A stretch of 64,000 bases of DNA from Rahnella bruchi (GTDB lineage Bacteria; Pseudomonadota; Gammaproteobacteria; Enterobacterales; Enterobacteriaceae): positions 1 through 64,000 of the forward strand of contig NZ_QZWI01000011.1 in assembly GCF_003614975.1 (NCBI RefSeq). Reading direction: 5' to 3'. Below are positions 16,072 through 25,332 of the stretch, piece after piece. The position numbers and the translations under genes are program-made. The notes under the pieces were generated by a model. That model had not been told where the DNA came from, did no database searches, and saw nothing but the letters and a program-made list of their open reading frames with translations. Position 1 is the stretch's first letter. The number at the start of each line of letters is the position of its first letter.

Positions 16072-17262
16072 TCAAAATTTATAGCTGTAATTCATGCTGA
16101 AAAAGTACAGGGAAGGATCCTGATATTCTCCTTTAATGAGTGGCGTTTTGACCCTCGATGACTCCATGGTCAGATACTCAAACGCCACCCCGACGTTACT
16201 GGCTGGGGTCAGCTGATATTGCGCCCCGGTGCCGAAACGCCACGCTGCGCCGGAAGGCGTAGTCAGCGAAGTATCATCCTGCGATTTATAAAAACTGCTG
16301 TCATAGGCGACACCGGCATTTAACCGCCAGGTATCATTCGGGCGGAACTGCGCCCCTAACGCCGTATGCCAGGTATCCTGCAATTTATTTTCACGTTCAA
16401 GCGGATTGTTGCCGGTGTAAATCTGATTGCTGCCGTATTCGCTCCAGTTCTGCCAGCCTAAATCGCCCATCACCGACCAGCGTTTATTGATGTCATGCAC
16501 CACGCTCAGCATGAGCTGGTCGGGTGTATTCACTTGTGCCGCAAGCGGTAAGGTGTATTCAGCGTTATTAATCTGAGGGAAACGGGCTTTGGCATCAATG
16601 CTGAAATGGTATTGTGTTTTACTGGCATAATTGAGGCCAATACGGGTGTTTTCAGTGGCTTTGAATAAAATACCGGTACGGAAATTGAGCGCCCAGTCAT
16701 GATCGTTTTGTTTTTTATCGTCGCCATCCACCTCACGGGTCAGCGAAAGAAAACCGTAATTAATCCCTAAACCAACACCCCAGGAGAGGCGCTCATTGAC
16801 TTTCCAGGCCAGCGCCGGGCTGAGGGTTAAGCCGATAAGCGTGCTTTTCTTGATAAGACGATCAGCCGCCCAGTCGCCAAAATCCAGTCCCAGACCATAG
16901 TTCCCATAGAGTCCGATCCCGGCGGAAACTGAGTCATTCAGGCGCTGTGCGTAAAACATATTGGAACCCGGAAACCAGCCGATGGTATTGCCGGGACTTT
17001 TACCTTTCAGCGCGGAATTATCATCGAGAGAATAGGGCGTATGGCCATACAGCGCCTGTATTCCGCCGGTCAGCATATGGTCGGGAAGTTCGGTCATTCC
17101 CGCTGGGTTGGACATCAGCGTGGAGGCATCCTGCGCCCGCGCGGCCTGCCCTGCACCGGCCAGCCCGGTATCCTCGGTACCGATTTCATAAAGGTATAAT
17201 CCCGCTGCCTGCGGGCTGGCAGAAAATAAAATTCCACTTATCAATAATGTAAGTCTTTTCAT
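16072..17262 (-). CDS. FadL/OmpP1/TodX-family outer-membrane porin
   Basis: 396 residues. Signal peptide MKRLTLLISGILFSASPQAAG, then the FadL-type N-terminal hatch segment 'GTEDTGLAGAGQAARAQDASTLMSNPAGM', many alternating amphipathic strands, and a C-terminal aromatic strand ending YSYKF, the outer-membrane insertion signal. The family transports hydrophobic compounds (long-chain fatty acids, aromatics) through a lateral opening. It is shorter than E. coli FadL and is probably a paralogue. It lies between the sulfatase operon (same strand) and the outer-membrane operon (divergent), sharing a 206-base promoter region with the latter. Confidence 0.85.
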   Translation of the reverse strand: MKRLTLLISGILFSASPQAAGLYLYEIGTEDTGLAGAGQAARAQDASTLMSNPAGMTELPDHMLTGGIQALYGHTPYSLDDNSALKGKSPGNTIGWFPGSNMFYAQRLNDSVSAGIGLYGNYGLGLDFGDWAADRLIKKSTLIGLTLSPALAWKVNERLSWGVGLGINYGFLSLTREVDGDDKKQNDHDWALNFRTGILFKATENTRIGLNYASKTQYHFSIDAKARFPQINNAEYTLPLAAQVNTPDQLMLSVVHDINKRWSVMGDLGWQNWSEYGSNQIYTGNNPLERENKLQDTWHTALGAQFRPNDTWRLNAGVAYDSSFYKSQDDTSLTTPSGAAWRFGTGAQYQLTPASNVGVAFEYLTMESSRVKTPLIKGEYQDPSLYFFSMNYSYKF

Positions 17263-17468
17263 ATTCCGCCTGTGATGTCAGTTCGAGTGCTGCCCCGTTA
17301 TGCTCTTCTAACAAGTAGGAAAGGAATTCATTAATTGCAAATCTCAGATAACAAATAATAAAAAGATATTTCTGTTTGCTAGAAATAATTTCACTTACTG
17401 ACTAGCCTTTACCGATGTACCATCCCAATGAAAAAACACGTTTCTTACTAATTTTGCAGGATATTGAG

Positions 17469-18500
17469 ATGATAAATTCTGGCTGTATTGCCGTTCGTGA
17501 CAGAAGAATTCCGGGTTTGCTTGTCGCGGTTCTCCTGTTTATTTCTCTTGCCTGTCAGCAGGTATTTGCAGCCACGGTTTTACCTTCCTGGAATGACTCA
17601 GCGACTAAAACCAAAATCACCGATTTTGTGCAAAAAGTGACACTGGAAGGCGGCGCTGATTACGTTAAACCGGAAGAACGCATTGCGGTCTTTGACAATG
17701 ACGGTACTCTGTGGACCGAACAACCCGCTTACGTGCAGCTGGTTTACCTGATGGATCGCATCAGGGTACTGGCACCTCAGCATCCTGAATGGAAAAACCA
17801 GCAGCCATTTAAAGGCATTCTGGAAAACGACATGAAAGCCGTGGCGGCAACCGGCGATCAGGGGCTGATGGCGATTGAACATGCCGCAGATGCCGGGCTG
17901 ACCACAGAAGCATTCAAAAAGAACGTCTCGGCCTGGCTGGAAACAGCCCGTGATCCGCGTTTCAAACGCCCTTACACCGAACTGGTTTTCCAGCCCATGC
18001 TGGAACTGCTGAGTTATCTGCGGGAAAACGGCTTCAAAACTTACATTGTGTCCGGCGGTGGCACTGATTTTATGCGTCCGTGGGCAGAAAAAACCTACGG
18101 TATTCCGCCGGAACAGGTGATTGGCTCTACCGATAAAGTAAAATTTGAAATCGACAAAAACGGTCATGCGCAGTTGATTAAACAGGGCGTCATTAATTTT
18201 ATTGATGATGCTGAAAACAAACCGGTGGCGATCAACCGTTATATCGGGCGGATGCCCCTGATGGCGTTTGGTAACTCCGACGGCGACCTGCCGATGCTGC
18301 AATATGTTGCTTCCGGCACGGGTCCGCATCTGGTGCTGTATGTGCATCATGATGACGCTGCCCGCGAATACGCCTACGACCGCCAGTCGAGTTTTGGCCG
18401 GCTGGATAAAGGGCTCGATGAAGCAGCGAAAAAAGGCTGGCCGGTGGTCAGTATGAAAACGGACTGGAAAACCATTTTTCCAGACGTTCAGACGAAATAA
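17469..18500 (+). CDS. Secreted HAD-superfamily phosphatase
   Basis: 343 residues from ATG 17469 (AGGA eight bases upstream). An N-terminal hydrophobic segment (about 15-33) with 'VFAA' suggests export. HAD motif I is FDNDGT with Asp76 and Asp78; motif II is 'YIVSGGGTDFM' and motif IV 'FGNSDGDLPML', so all catalytic parts are there. Members of this group dephosphorylate small molecules such as phosphoserine-like or phospholipid head-group substrates; the natural target is unknown. It is the first gene of a five-gene operon of outer-membrane proteins, a setting that suggests action in the periplasm. Confidence 0.8.
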   Translation: MINSGCIAVRDRRIPGLLVAVLLFISLACQQVFAATVLPSWNDSATKTKITDFVQKVTLEGGADYVKPEERIAVFDNDGTLWTEQPAYVQLVYLMDRIRVLAPQHPEWKNQQPFKGILENDMKAVAATGDQGLMAIEHAADAGLTTEAFKKNVSAWLETARDPRFKRPYTELVFQPMLELLSYLRENGFKTYIVSGGGTDFMRPWAEKTYGIPPEQVIGSTDKVKFEIDKNGHAQLIKQGVINFIDDAENKPVAINRYIGRMPLMAFGNSDGDLPMLQYVASGTGPHLVLYVHHDDAAREYAYDRQSSFGRLDKGLDEAAKKGWPVVSMKTDWKTIFPDVQTK

Positions 18501-18560
18501 CGCATTCCTGCTACAGGATTGTTCTCTGCTCATGATGTGAGCGAAAGGGCGGAAATTAAC

Positions 18561-19535
18561 ATGAACAAGTTCAGCGGGACGCAAAAACTTCTGATAGTGG
18601 TCTGTTTGTGGTGGGCACCACAGGCGATGGCAGAAATGACTGAGCCGCAAGATGCCAGTTCCGATGGTCACACTTTTCCTATCTGGGGCGATGAGGCGCG
18701 TGCGCGCGGCTATTCCATTCCGCTGCCGTTTGGCGTCAATCTCAGCTACATGAACATGCGCCAGAACGTCGATGTCGACAGCATTACCTTCTCCGGCCTG
18801 AAACTGGGCGCGCACCCGATCCCTTCCGACATGTTTAATATTGATGTCGCTAAAACCCGCGAACGCAGCCAGACGGAAAACCTGCGCCTCGATATGTGGG
18901 TGTTCCCTTTCCTGAATGTCTACGGGTTGCTCGGGTACACCAAAGGTTCATCGGTGTCGAATGTTTCGGTGGATGCGGATCCGTCGCGATACACCGGTCT
19001 TGACCGTGTTATCGCTTCGTCAGTGCATAATCTGAACCGCAGCGGTGATTTGAAAGATATTGATTTTACACTCGATTTTCAGGGCAGAACCATTGGCACC
19101 GGCTTCACCCTGGCGGGGGGGTATGGCAACTGGTTTACGCTGGTCGATACCAACTATACCCGCACGGATTTTGACATCCTCGACGGCAGCATTTCGGCAG
19201 TGACAGTGTCACCTCGCGTGGGGTATCGATTTACTCTGCCGGGCGTGGCCGGGCCTTCGCACCTGAGTCTGTGGGTCGGCAGTATGTATCAGGACGTGCA
19301 GCAGGAATTTAAAGGCAAGCTTTCCGACTTGCATATGCCTGCCGAACTTCAGCCGTTGATTTCGACCGTCAATCAGGACGATGACGGGCGTTTTGACGTC
19401 AAACAGCATCTCAATTCGCCGTGGAATATGCTGGTCGGCGCGCAATATGAAATCACGCAAAACTTTAACGTGCTGTCAGAAATTGGATTCAACGACCGCA
19501 ACAGTTTCTTTCTGGCGGGTGAATACCGTTTCTGA
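18561..19535 (+). CDS. Predicted outer-membrane beta-barrel protein
   Basis: 324 residues from ATG 18561 (GGCGGAAA upstream). Signal peptide ending QAMAE, then repeated amphipathic strands and a C-terminal strand 'NSFFLAGEYRF' ending in Phe, as outer-membrane barrels do. 'LPFGVNLSYMNMRQNVDVDS' and 'GFTLAGGYGNWFTLVDTNYTRTDFD' look like barrel strands with short turns. I recognise no named family. Its TGA overlaps the ATG of the Omp85-like gene (shared A at 19535), so the two are co-translated. Confidence 0.7.
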   Translation: MNKFSGTQKLLIVVCLWWAPQAMAEMTEPQDASSDGHTFPIWGDEARARGYSIPLPFGVNLSYMNMRQNVDVDSITFSGLKLGAHPIPSDMFNIDVAKTRERSQTENLRLDMWVFPFLNVYGLLGYTKGSSVSNVSVDADPSRYTGLDRVIASSVHNLNRSGDLKDIDFTLDFQGRTIGTGFTLAGGYGNWFTLVDTNYTRTDFDILDGSISAVTVSPRVGYRFTLPGVAGPSHLSLWVGSMYQDVQQEFKGKLSDLHMPAELQPLISTVNQDDDGRFDVKQHLNSPWNMLVGAQYEITQNFNVLSEIGFNDRNSFFLAGEYRF

Positions 19536-20665
19536 TGAACAAGTCTGGATTATTGCTGGCGGGATTACTGACCCTGATGGCGTCGCCTCTGAACGCCGAA
19601 GTTCTGTCGCGTGAGGAGATCGACGGCTTTCTTAATAAACTCGGTGCGGATAACCACTTTGATGCCAGCAAAGGCGTGAACTGGAGTGTGCTGCCGGGGC
19701 CGTTTTACACGCCTGAGCTGAAACTTGGGCTCGGCACCGCCGTGGCGGGCGTTTTTCGTGTCAGTCCTGAAGATAAAGTGACGCAAAACTCATCGATTTC
19801 CTTTACCGGATTTGTCAGCAGCAGCGGTGCGCTGGGGCTGGGAATGACCAATTACACTTTTTTTCGTGACGATCAGTGGCGGCTGTTTATGGATGGCTCG
19901 CTGGCTAAAATCCCTACCGGTTTCTGGGGCATCGGCTATAACGCGGCGCAGGGGGATGAAATGAAATACACCGAGAATACGTTGCGTCTGCATCCGCAAA
20001 TCTTCTACCGGCTGGCGGACAATTTTTATGGCGGCGTGGGCTGGGATTTCTCGACCATTCATGCCGATGTGGATGATCCGCACCAGAATGATTTATTCAC
20101 ACGCTACGGTGCGGATAAAAACTCGCTCAGCTCCGGCGGCAGTGTGGCGGTGAATTACGATACCCGTGATGTGATCACCCGCCCGCAGCATGGTCAGTTT
20201 TTCAGCGCTGAATACAGCGTTTTCGATCCGGCGACAGGTTCAGACACGCATTTCACCGCGTTGCAGTTGCAGTACAACCATTACCAGCCACTCAGCGACA
20301 GCGAGGTTCTGGCCTTTGATCTTTGGGGACGTTTTACCCAGGGCGACGTGCCGTGGGACCGGCTTTCTATGGCCGGCGATGATCGCCGTCTGCGTGGCTA
20401 CTATCAGGGGCAATATCGCGATAAAGACGTGGTCAGCACCCAGCTGGAATACCGTAAAAAACTCAACTGGCGTAATGGTTATGTCGTGTGGCTGGGGGCG
20501 GGGGCGCTGGGCGACAAACCGGGGGATCTGACTTCCCATCCAATATTGCCTAACGCCGGAGCGGGTTACCGCTTCGAAGTGAAGCCCGACATGAATATTC
20601 GTCTGGATCTCGGATTTGGTCGCGACAGCGCCGGATTCTATTTTCAGATTGCGGAGGCCTTTTGA
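19535..20665 (+). CDS. Omp85/BamA-type surface-antigen barrel protein, first copy
   Basis: 376 residues. Signal peptide (LTLMASPLNAE) and a barrel with features of the 'bacterial surface antigen' family: 'LGLGTAVAGVFRV' in the first strand, 'VNYDTRDVITRPQHGQFFSAEYSVF' and 'DRRLRGYYQGQYRDKD', the last being the RGY-type lid motif of Omp85 proteins. There are no POTRA domains, so it is a short Omp85-like barrel rather than a BamA. It ends in an aromatic residue (IAEAF). Such barrels insert or move proteins or lipids in the outer membrane; the function here is unknown. Confidence 0.75.
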   Translation: MNKSGLLLAGLLTLMASPLNAEVLSREEIDGFLNKLGADNHFDASKGVNWSVLPGPFYTPELKLGLGTAVAGVFRVSPEDKVTQNSSISFTGFVSSSGALGLGMTNYTFFRDDQWRLFMDGSLAKIPTGFWGIGYNAAQGDEMKYTENTLRLHPQIFYRLADNFYGGVGWDFSTIHADVDDPHQNDLFTRYGADKNSLSSGGSVAVNYDTRDVITRPQHGQFFSAEYSVFDPATGSDTHFTALQLQYNHYQPLSDSEVLAFDLWGRFTQGDVPWDRLSMAGDDRRLRGYYQGQYRDKDVVSTQLEYRKKLNWRNGYVVWLGAGALGDKPGDLTSHPILPNAGAGYRFEVKPDMNIRLDLGFGRDSAGFYFQIAEAF

Positions 20666-21798
20666 GAATCAGGATTTTGCGGGCCTTATTGCTCGGCATG
20701 GCGGCATTGAGCCATGCACAAATTTCACATGCACACGCACCGGACGCACAAATTTTGCCGGTGGAATCGGCATCCCGCGTGGGAACGGTTGCGAAACATC
20801 TGGCTGCGCCTGAATCGCTGCGGCCGTGCTGCGCATTTGGCTATGATCTGCACGTCCGCGCCATTGGGGTGCCGGTGCCGTTTTATCAAATCGGCAATGT
20901 GCTGACGGTCGCAACGCTGGGAAAACATCATTACAACGACAGCCGCTTTGCCGCAGTGAAAAATATCGCGGGGCTGAGTGAGGAAAAAAGCGGGCTGATT
21001 TACAGCCATCGTGGCGGGTTCATTGATATCGCCCATGTCCGTGATACGGCGGATAATACTTTCTACCTGTTCACCCGGATTTATCCGCGGCTCGGCAGTG
21101 ACTGGCGTCTGTTTTACAGCGAGGAACTGGGGCTGCGGCGCATTCAGCTCAAACACTTTACGCCGCCGTCCTCTCCGGCTGAGCGTTATACGCTAGCCGC
21201 CTGGCTGGCGGGGCATCTGGCATTCCAGCTGGCGCAATGGCATGAAATTGCCCAGTGGTACGGCTTTCAGTCAGTGGCGGGTTTCTCCGAAGAAGTGTCG
21301 GCCTTTTCACCGGAAGATTTGTATTCCAATCTGCTCGGCGCACGGCTGGCGATTAACGTGATCCTGCAAGGTAACGCTGGAACGACCGCGAAATATAATG
21401 CCGCGATGGATGTCGCGTTGCGTGACGTACTGGTCAAACTGGGGGCCGTCAGTGAGGCGGAAACCGGGCAAAAGTTTCATGAAATTGACGGTGACTGGTG
21501 GAACAGCAAACGTCGCGTGCCGGACAAATTTCTGGTGCTGAACCGCAATTATGATTTGAGCGAAACCCGCTATCCGACGCCGGTGCCTTTCGAGCGCACC
21601 GCGCCTTATCAACTCACAATGCCTGAAAAAGTGGCGGGATATACGCTGTCTCAGCTTGGACAACTGCAAATTTATACCGGTAATGATATGCGCGGGCTTA
21701 AACCGCCGGAGCATTTCTATGAGCCTTCACAATTCCCGGCACTGGCGGAAAAGGCGAAATATGCCGACCAGATCCAGTTGCAGAAACTGAATAAATAA
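20662..21798 (+). CDS. DUF4056 family exported protein
   Basis: 378 residues starting at TTG 20662, with GGAGG six bases upstream and a four-base overlap with the previous stop. Signal peptide rich in Ala/His (ALSHAQISHAHA). The conserved block 'LRPCCAFGYDLHVRAIGVPVPFYQIGNV' is the mark of DUF4056, followed by 'SHRGGFIDIAHVRDTADNTFYL', a histidine-rich region (HLAFQLAQWHEIAQWYGFQS), and 'DGDWWNSKRRVPDKFLVLNRNYDLS'. The His/Asp pattern suggests a metal-dependent enzyme; that is inference. It may act on lipid or cell-wall material in the periplasm with its operon partners. Confidence 0.75.
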   Translation: MRIRILRALLLGMAALSHAQISHAHAPDAQILPVESASRVGTVAKHLAAPESLRPCCAFGYDLHVRAIGVPVPFYQIGNVLTVATLGKHHYNDSRFAAVKNIAGLSEEKSGLIYSHRGGFIDIAHVRDTADNTFYLFTRIYPRLGSDWRLFYSEELGLRRIQLKHFTPPSSPAERYTLAAWLAGHLAFQLAQWHEIAQWYGFQSVAGFSEEVSAFSPEDLYSNLLGARLAINVILQGNAGTTAKYNAAMDVALRDVLVKLGAVSEAETGQKFHEIDGDWWNSKRRVPDKFLVLNRNYDLSETRYPTPVPFERTAPYQLTMPEKVAGYTLSQLGQLQIYTGNDMRGLKPPEHFYEPSQFPALAEKAKYADQIQLQKLNK

Positions 21799-21815
21799 TT
21801 GCAGCGGGGGCGGCT

Positions 21816-22967
21816 ATGTTATTAAGGATCGCGAAGTTAAGCCGGAACGGGCTGTTGCTGTTTCTGGCGGGAATATCGCAAACCAGTGCTGCCGGACAGA
21901 TTGACCCGACAGATACTATGCCGGATATGAGCAATTATTTGCGGGAAAATCCTTACAGTTTTCTGCCTGTTCCTGTGGTGATCACTGAACCTGCGGTCGG
22001 TTACGGCGGCGGATTATTTGGGTTGTTTTTGCATGATACCGACGAGGATAAAAACGCCGATCCGCTTAAGCCTCACGTTCCGGCGGCGATGAGTGCGCTG
22101 GGCGGCGGTGGGACACAAAATGGCACCTGGTTTGCCGGTGGCGGCCATCGCCATACCTGGAATGACGACAGCATCCGTTATCTGGGCGCTGCCGGTTATG
22201 CCGATATCAATCTGGATATTTATTCCGGCGATATCGCCGGGTTTGGAAATGGCAGAAGCGTAAATACCACCACGCGCGGCTACGGTGGAATGCAGAAACT
22301 TCAGTTTCGCGTCGCCGGATCGCCAATATTCGTCGGTGTTTCTCAGTTTTATGCCCATATGCAAATCTCCGCAGATGATAATCCCGTGGTAAACCGCGTC
22401 TTTAAGCAGGTGCTGGGGGAATCGAGCACCACTTCCGGCGTGGGGCTGGTGGCCGAATATGATTCTACTGATAACTTGTTTTATCCCCGTAACGGCCTGT
22501 CTCTGACCGGCGAATACCAGTTCTACACGCATTTTCTCAGCGGCGATTACCGCTATGACCTGCTCAATATTGACGGGCGCTATTTCTACCCGCTGGGCAC
22601 TGATTTTACGCTGGTGGTGGCCGGGAATTATCAGTCGCTGTCGCGCCATGACAAACACCTTCCGCCAATGGCAAGGCCCTACATCAATTTGCGCGGGATT
22701 TCCCGTTACCGGTATCAGGGGGATTATGTCAGCACGGTGCAGACCCAGCTGGAGTGGCAGGTCACGCCGCGCTGGATAGTGCAGGCGTTTACCGGTGCGG
22801 GGAGCGCAGGTAAAACGGCAGGGAGTTTATATCAGCAAACCGAAGTGGCGTGGGGCGGTGGTTTTCGTTATCTGATTGCAAGCCAGTTCGGGCTTTATAC
22901 CGGCATTGACGTGGCATTCAGCGACAACGAACAGGCGTTATATTTCAATCTGGGTGCCGGGCTTTAA
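21816..22967 (+). CDS. Omp85/BamA-type surface-antigen barrel protein, second copy
   Basis: 383 residues. Signal peptide (LLLFLAGISQTSAA), then 'YSFLPVPVVITEPAVGYGGGLFGLFL', the opening strand pattern of BamA-like barrels, 'EYDSTDNLFYPRNGLSLTGEYQFY', and 'INLRGISRYRYQGDYV', again the R-G lid motif. No POTRA domains. Despite the shared family it is not a close duplicate of the gene at 19535. Ends in 'YFNLGAGL'. It is the last gene of the operon beginning at 17469; the gap to the previous gene is 17 bases. Confidence 0.75.
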   Translation: MLLRIAKLSRNGLLLFLAGISQTSAAGQIDPTDTMPDMSNYLRENPYSFLPVPVVITEPAVGYGGGLFGLFLHDTDEDKNADPLKPHVPAAMSALGGGGTQNGTWFAGGGHRHTWNDDSIRYLGAAGYADINLDIYSGDIAGFGNGRSVNTTTRGYGGMQKLQFRVAGSPIFVGVSQFYAHMQISADDNPVVNRVFKQVLGESSTTSGVGLVAEYDSTDNLFYPRNGLSLTGEYQFYTHFLSGDYRYDLLNIDGRYFYPLGTDFTLVVAGNYQSLSRHDKHLPPMARPYINLRGISRYRYQGDYVSTVQTQLEWQVTPRWIVQAFTGAGSAGKTAGSLYQQTEVAWGGGFRYLIASQFGLYTGIDVAFSDNEQALYFNLGAGL

Positions 22968-23256
22968 TTCAGCGGCCCGTCATCTGCCTGCAAATTTTTA
23001 ACACAAACGCAAAATAATCCACGACAATTACTCATGCCGGATATATTTATCCAAAAATCATAAATAACATTTACAGTAATAAAGACATAGACCGGGCTTG
23101 TTTAAGCCTTATTTAGATTGCCTGATTCAGAATAATAGTATTAAAAATATCCTTTATGAAAGTTTGAAGGGATATTAAATAACGTATTGCTTACTGGGAT
23201 TATGACCATGAATACCGGTGAATCAATAAATTATCTGAGGTCTTAGCTGTATTCTG
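22968..23256. other. AT-rich gap before the paired secreted-protein genes
   Basis: 289 bases, AT-rich, no reading frame and no clear terminator hairpin after 22967. It likely includes the promoter of the gene at 23257. I see nothing else in it. Confidence 0.3.
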
Positions 23257-23784
23257 ATGCGTATGTTTAACCGAATGAGTCTTTTATTAGCTCTGGTTTT
23301 TACCGGACCGGCAGCGGCTAAAAATGAGGCCAGTGAACTGAGTTTATACTCCATCAATACCGGATCTTTTGTTTACCATATGACGGGGAACGTAGGGGAC
23401 TACAACGAAATTTTCAAGAATAAGTTCTTCTCTGTCGAACGTAAATTCTCTCCGGAATCGAAGAACAGTCTGCTGGTAGGCACGATGAAAAACAGCTTTA
23501 ACGATCGCTGCCTGTCGGTGGGTATGAGAAGGGACTTGATGGAACTCAACGCCAAATGGAGGGTGAAAGGGGTCTATGCGTACACGGGAGAATTCTTTGC
23601 AAAAGCATTCAGCGATTGCGGCAATCACGGTTCATATCATGATTTTAAAAAAGTCACCGGCATAGGTTTTTCGCCTTACATCTACCACGCGATCCAGTAC
23701 AACCCGACCACTTTCTTCGGCGTTGAAGCGGGGATCATTGCGCCTGACATTTTTGCAACCAGCATTCAGTGGAGTTTCCGGTAA
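23257..23784 (+). CDS. Small secreted beta-rich protein, paralogue 1
   Basis: 175 residues with a signal peptide (SLLLALVFTGPAAA). The mature protein has alternating strands: 'SINTGSFVYHMTGN', 'FFSVERKF', 'LLVGTMKNSFNDRCLSVGMRRD', 'VYAYTGEFF', 'KKVTGIGFSPYIYHAIQYN', 'FFGVEAGII', 'SIQWSFR'. Two Cys (DRC, SDCGNHG) probably form a disulfide. This looks like an eight-stranded small outer-membrane barrel or a periplasmic beta protein. I do not recognise the family. The next gene is a paralogue, identical at about two thirds of positions by eye. The ribosome binding site is poor, so the start may be one of several Met near the N-terminus. Confidence 0.6.
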   Translation: MRMFNRMSLLLALVFTGPAAAKNEASELSLYSINTGSFVYHMTGNVGDYNEIFKNKFFSVERKFSPESKNSLLVGTMKNSFNDRCLSVGMRRDLMELNAKWRVKGVYAYTGEFFAKAFSDCGNHGSYHDFKKVTGIGFSPYIYHAIQYNPTTFFGVEAGIIAPDIFATSIQWSFR

Positions 23785-23943
23785 AGGTCTGAGATAAATA
23801 GTTTTTTTCAATGTGGTAAACCCTCCTTATATATCGAAAATAGTATTCGGATTTTCTTCAGATATTCTTTTTATTCCCTGCGTCTATACTCAAATTCTGG
23901 CTGATGCTGTTCGATTGCCCACTGATGTTTTTTCATTAAGGCG

Positions 23944-24471
23944 GTGGCTGACGTGCTCAAAAAAATTTCCGGTATTTTAGGCCTGCCGTTATTACTTGCT
24001 CTTCCTGCGGGTCAGGCGGATCCATTAAACTTATATTCGATTAACACCGGTTCCTTCGTTTATCATCTGACCGGTAACCACGGGCAATATACCGAGAAAT
24101 TTGATAATGATTTCTACTCGGTCGAAAGAAAATTCTCAGAGGATTCAAAATATAGCGTGTTAGTCGGTACGATGAAAAACAGCTTCGACGACCGCTGTAT
24201 TGCCATCGGGATGCGCCGCGACTGGGTGGAGGGCAACACGGGTTGGGTGTTCAAAGGTGTGTACGGCTACACCGGCGAGTTCTTTTTCGATGCCTTCAAA
24301 CACTGCGGTGACGATGGCTCTTATGCTGATTTCAAGAAAGTCACCGGCATTGGCTTCTCGCCGTATATTTATCACGCCATTCAATACAACTTCACTGATT
24401 ATTTTGGCGTTGAAAGCGGGATTATTATCCCTTCGGTATTTGTTATCAGCGTGCAGTGGAGTTTCAGATAA
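23944..24471 (+). CDS. Small secreted beta-rich protein, paralogue 2
   Basis: 175 residues; GTG start at 23944 with AAGG five bases upstream. Signal peptide (ILGLPLLLALPAGQA). Shares with its neighbour the segments 'YSINTGSFVYH', 'LVGTMKNSF.DRC', 'GMRRD', 'YTGEFF', 'DFKKVTGIGFSPYIYHAI' and 'QWSFR'. Divergence is greatest in the signal peptide and loops, as expected for an older tandem duplication of a secreted protein. The 159-base spacer is AT-rich and may hold its own promoter. Function unknown; it follows the outer-membrane operon but is a separate transcription unit as far as I can see. Confidence 0.6.
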   Translation: MADVLKKISGILGLPLLLALPAGQADPLNLYSINTGSFVYHLTGNHGQYTEKFDNDFYSVERKFSEDSKYSVLVGTMKNSFDDRCIAIGMRRDWVEGNTGWVFKGVYGYTGEFFFDAFKHCGDDGSYADFKKVTGIGFSPYIYHAIQYNFTDYFGVESGIIIPSVFVISVQWSFR

Positions 24472-24495
24472 CGCCACTGCACAGAGCGTTTTCGC

Positions 24496-25068
24496 TTAGC
24501 CAAGCAGGCCAAGATGCTCGACCAGAATTGAGGTGCCGATGCCAATCAGCACCACGCCACCGAGGATCTCCGCCCACTTGCCAATCGCTGCGCCGAGAAA
24601 ACGGCCCAGCAGCATACCGGACGTTGCCATGATAGTGGTGGCCGCGCCAATCGTCAGTGCCATCACCAGAATATTCACCTGAAGGAACGCCAGACCCACG
24701 CCGACGGCCATGGCATCGAGACTGGTGGCGACAGCGGTGGTGACCAGCAGCCAGAAACCGTGACGGCGCGGTGCTTCGGTCATTTCTGCGGTGTCTTTTT
24801 TAAAGGCTTGCACAATCATGCGGATACCGAGGATCAGCAGCAGGGTGAAGGCGACCCAGTGATCCCAGCTCATAATAAACTGACTGGCCGCCAGACCAAT
24901 ACCCCAGCCGATCACCGGTGTAATCGCTTCAATCACACCAAAAATAAGTCCGGTACGTATTGCCTCTTTCAATGGCGGACGGTGCAGCGCTGCGCCTTTT
25001 CCGATGGCCGCAGCGAAGGCATCCATGGACATGCCAAACGCCAGAATGAGGATAGTATAAAGTTGCAT
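24496..25068 (-). CDS. mntP: Manganese efflux pump MntP
   Basis: 190 residues from ATG 25068, matching the E. coli length (188); a longer GTG start at 25134 is less likely because the family N-terminus is at 25068. Six membrane segments; the two internal repeats each carry the conserved Asp motif: '[16 protein letters not shown]' and '[15 protein letters not shown]'. The pump exports Mn2+ through the inner membrane and protects from manganese overload. It complements the importer SitABCD and regulator MntR found 16 kb further on. I looked for a yybP-ykoY manganese riboswitch upstream and could not make one fit; a hairpin (CAGCCTT/AAGGC-TG) precedes the start codon. Confidence 0.92.
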   Translation of the reverse strand: MQLYTILILAFGMSMDAFAAAIGKGAALHRPPLKEAIRTGLIFGVIEAITPVIGWGIGLAASQFIMSWDHWVAFTLLLILGIRMIVQAFKKDTAEMTEAPRRHGFWLLVTTAVATSLDAMAVGVGLAFLQVNILVMALTIGAATTIMATSGMLLGRFLGAAIGKWAEILGGVVLIGIGTSILVEHLGLLG

Positions 25069-25332
25069 AAACGGACCAGTCAGGCCTTCGGGAAGAAAAA
25101 GGCTGTTTATTAAAAGATGCGCGCAGTTTGCCACAGAACTTAAAATAAAAAAACCATAATATTCAATGTGTTATAGTATAGGTTAAGAATGTTAGCACAG
25201 GCTATATTTGATTGAAATGCCCGCGAATTGCTGAAAATGGCAGCGGCAGGAATGAAAAACATCAATCATCATAACGATTTATCGCGAGCCGCTATTATTG
25301 TGCAAATCCCACCTGCAAAGGCTCGCTCTCCC

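Noticed and set aside
17598-18815. A 405-codon minus-strand frame opposite the HAD phosphatase and barrel genes
   Set aside because: Antisense of two well-supported genes; composition (Arg/His/Phe rich) is that of a shadow frame.
25069-25200. yybP-ykoY manganese riboswitch before mntP
   Set aside because: I could not fit the conserved core to this leader; left as a question in the findings rather than a feature.
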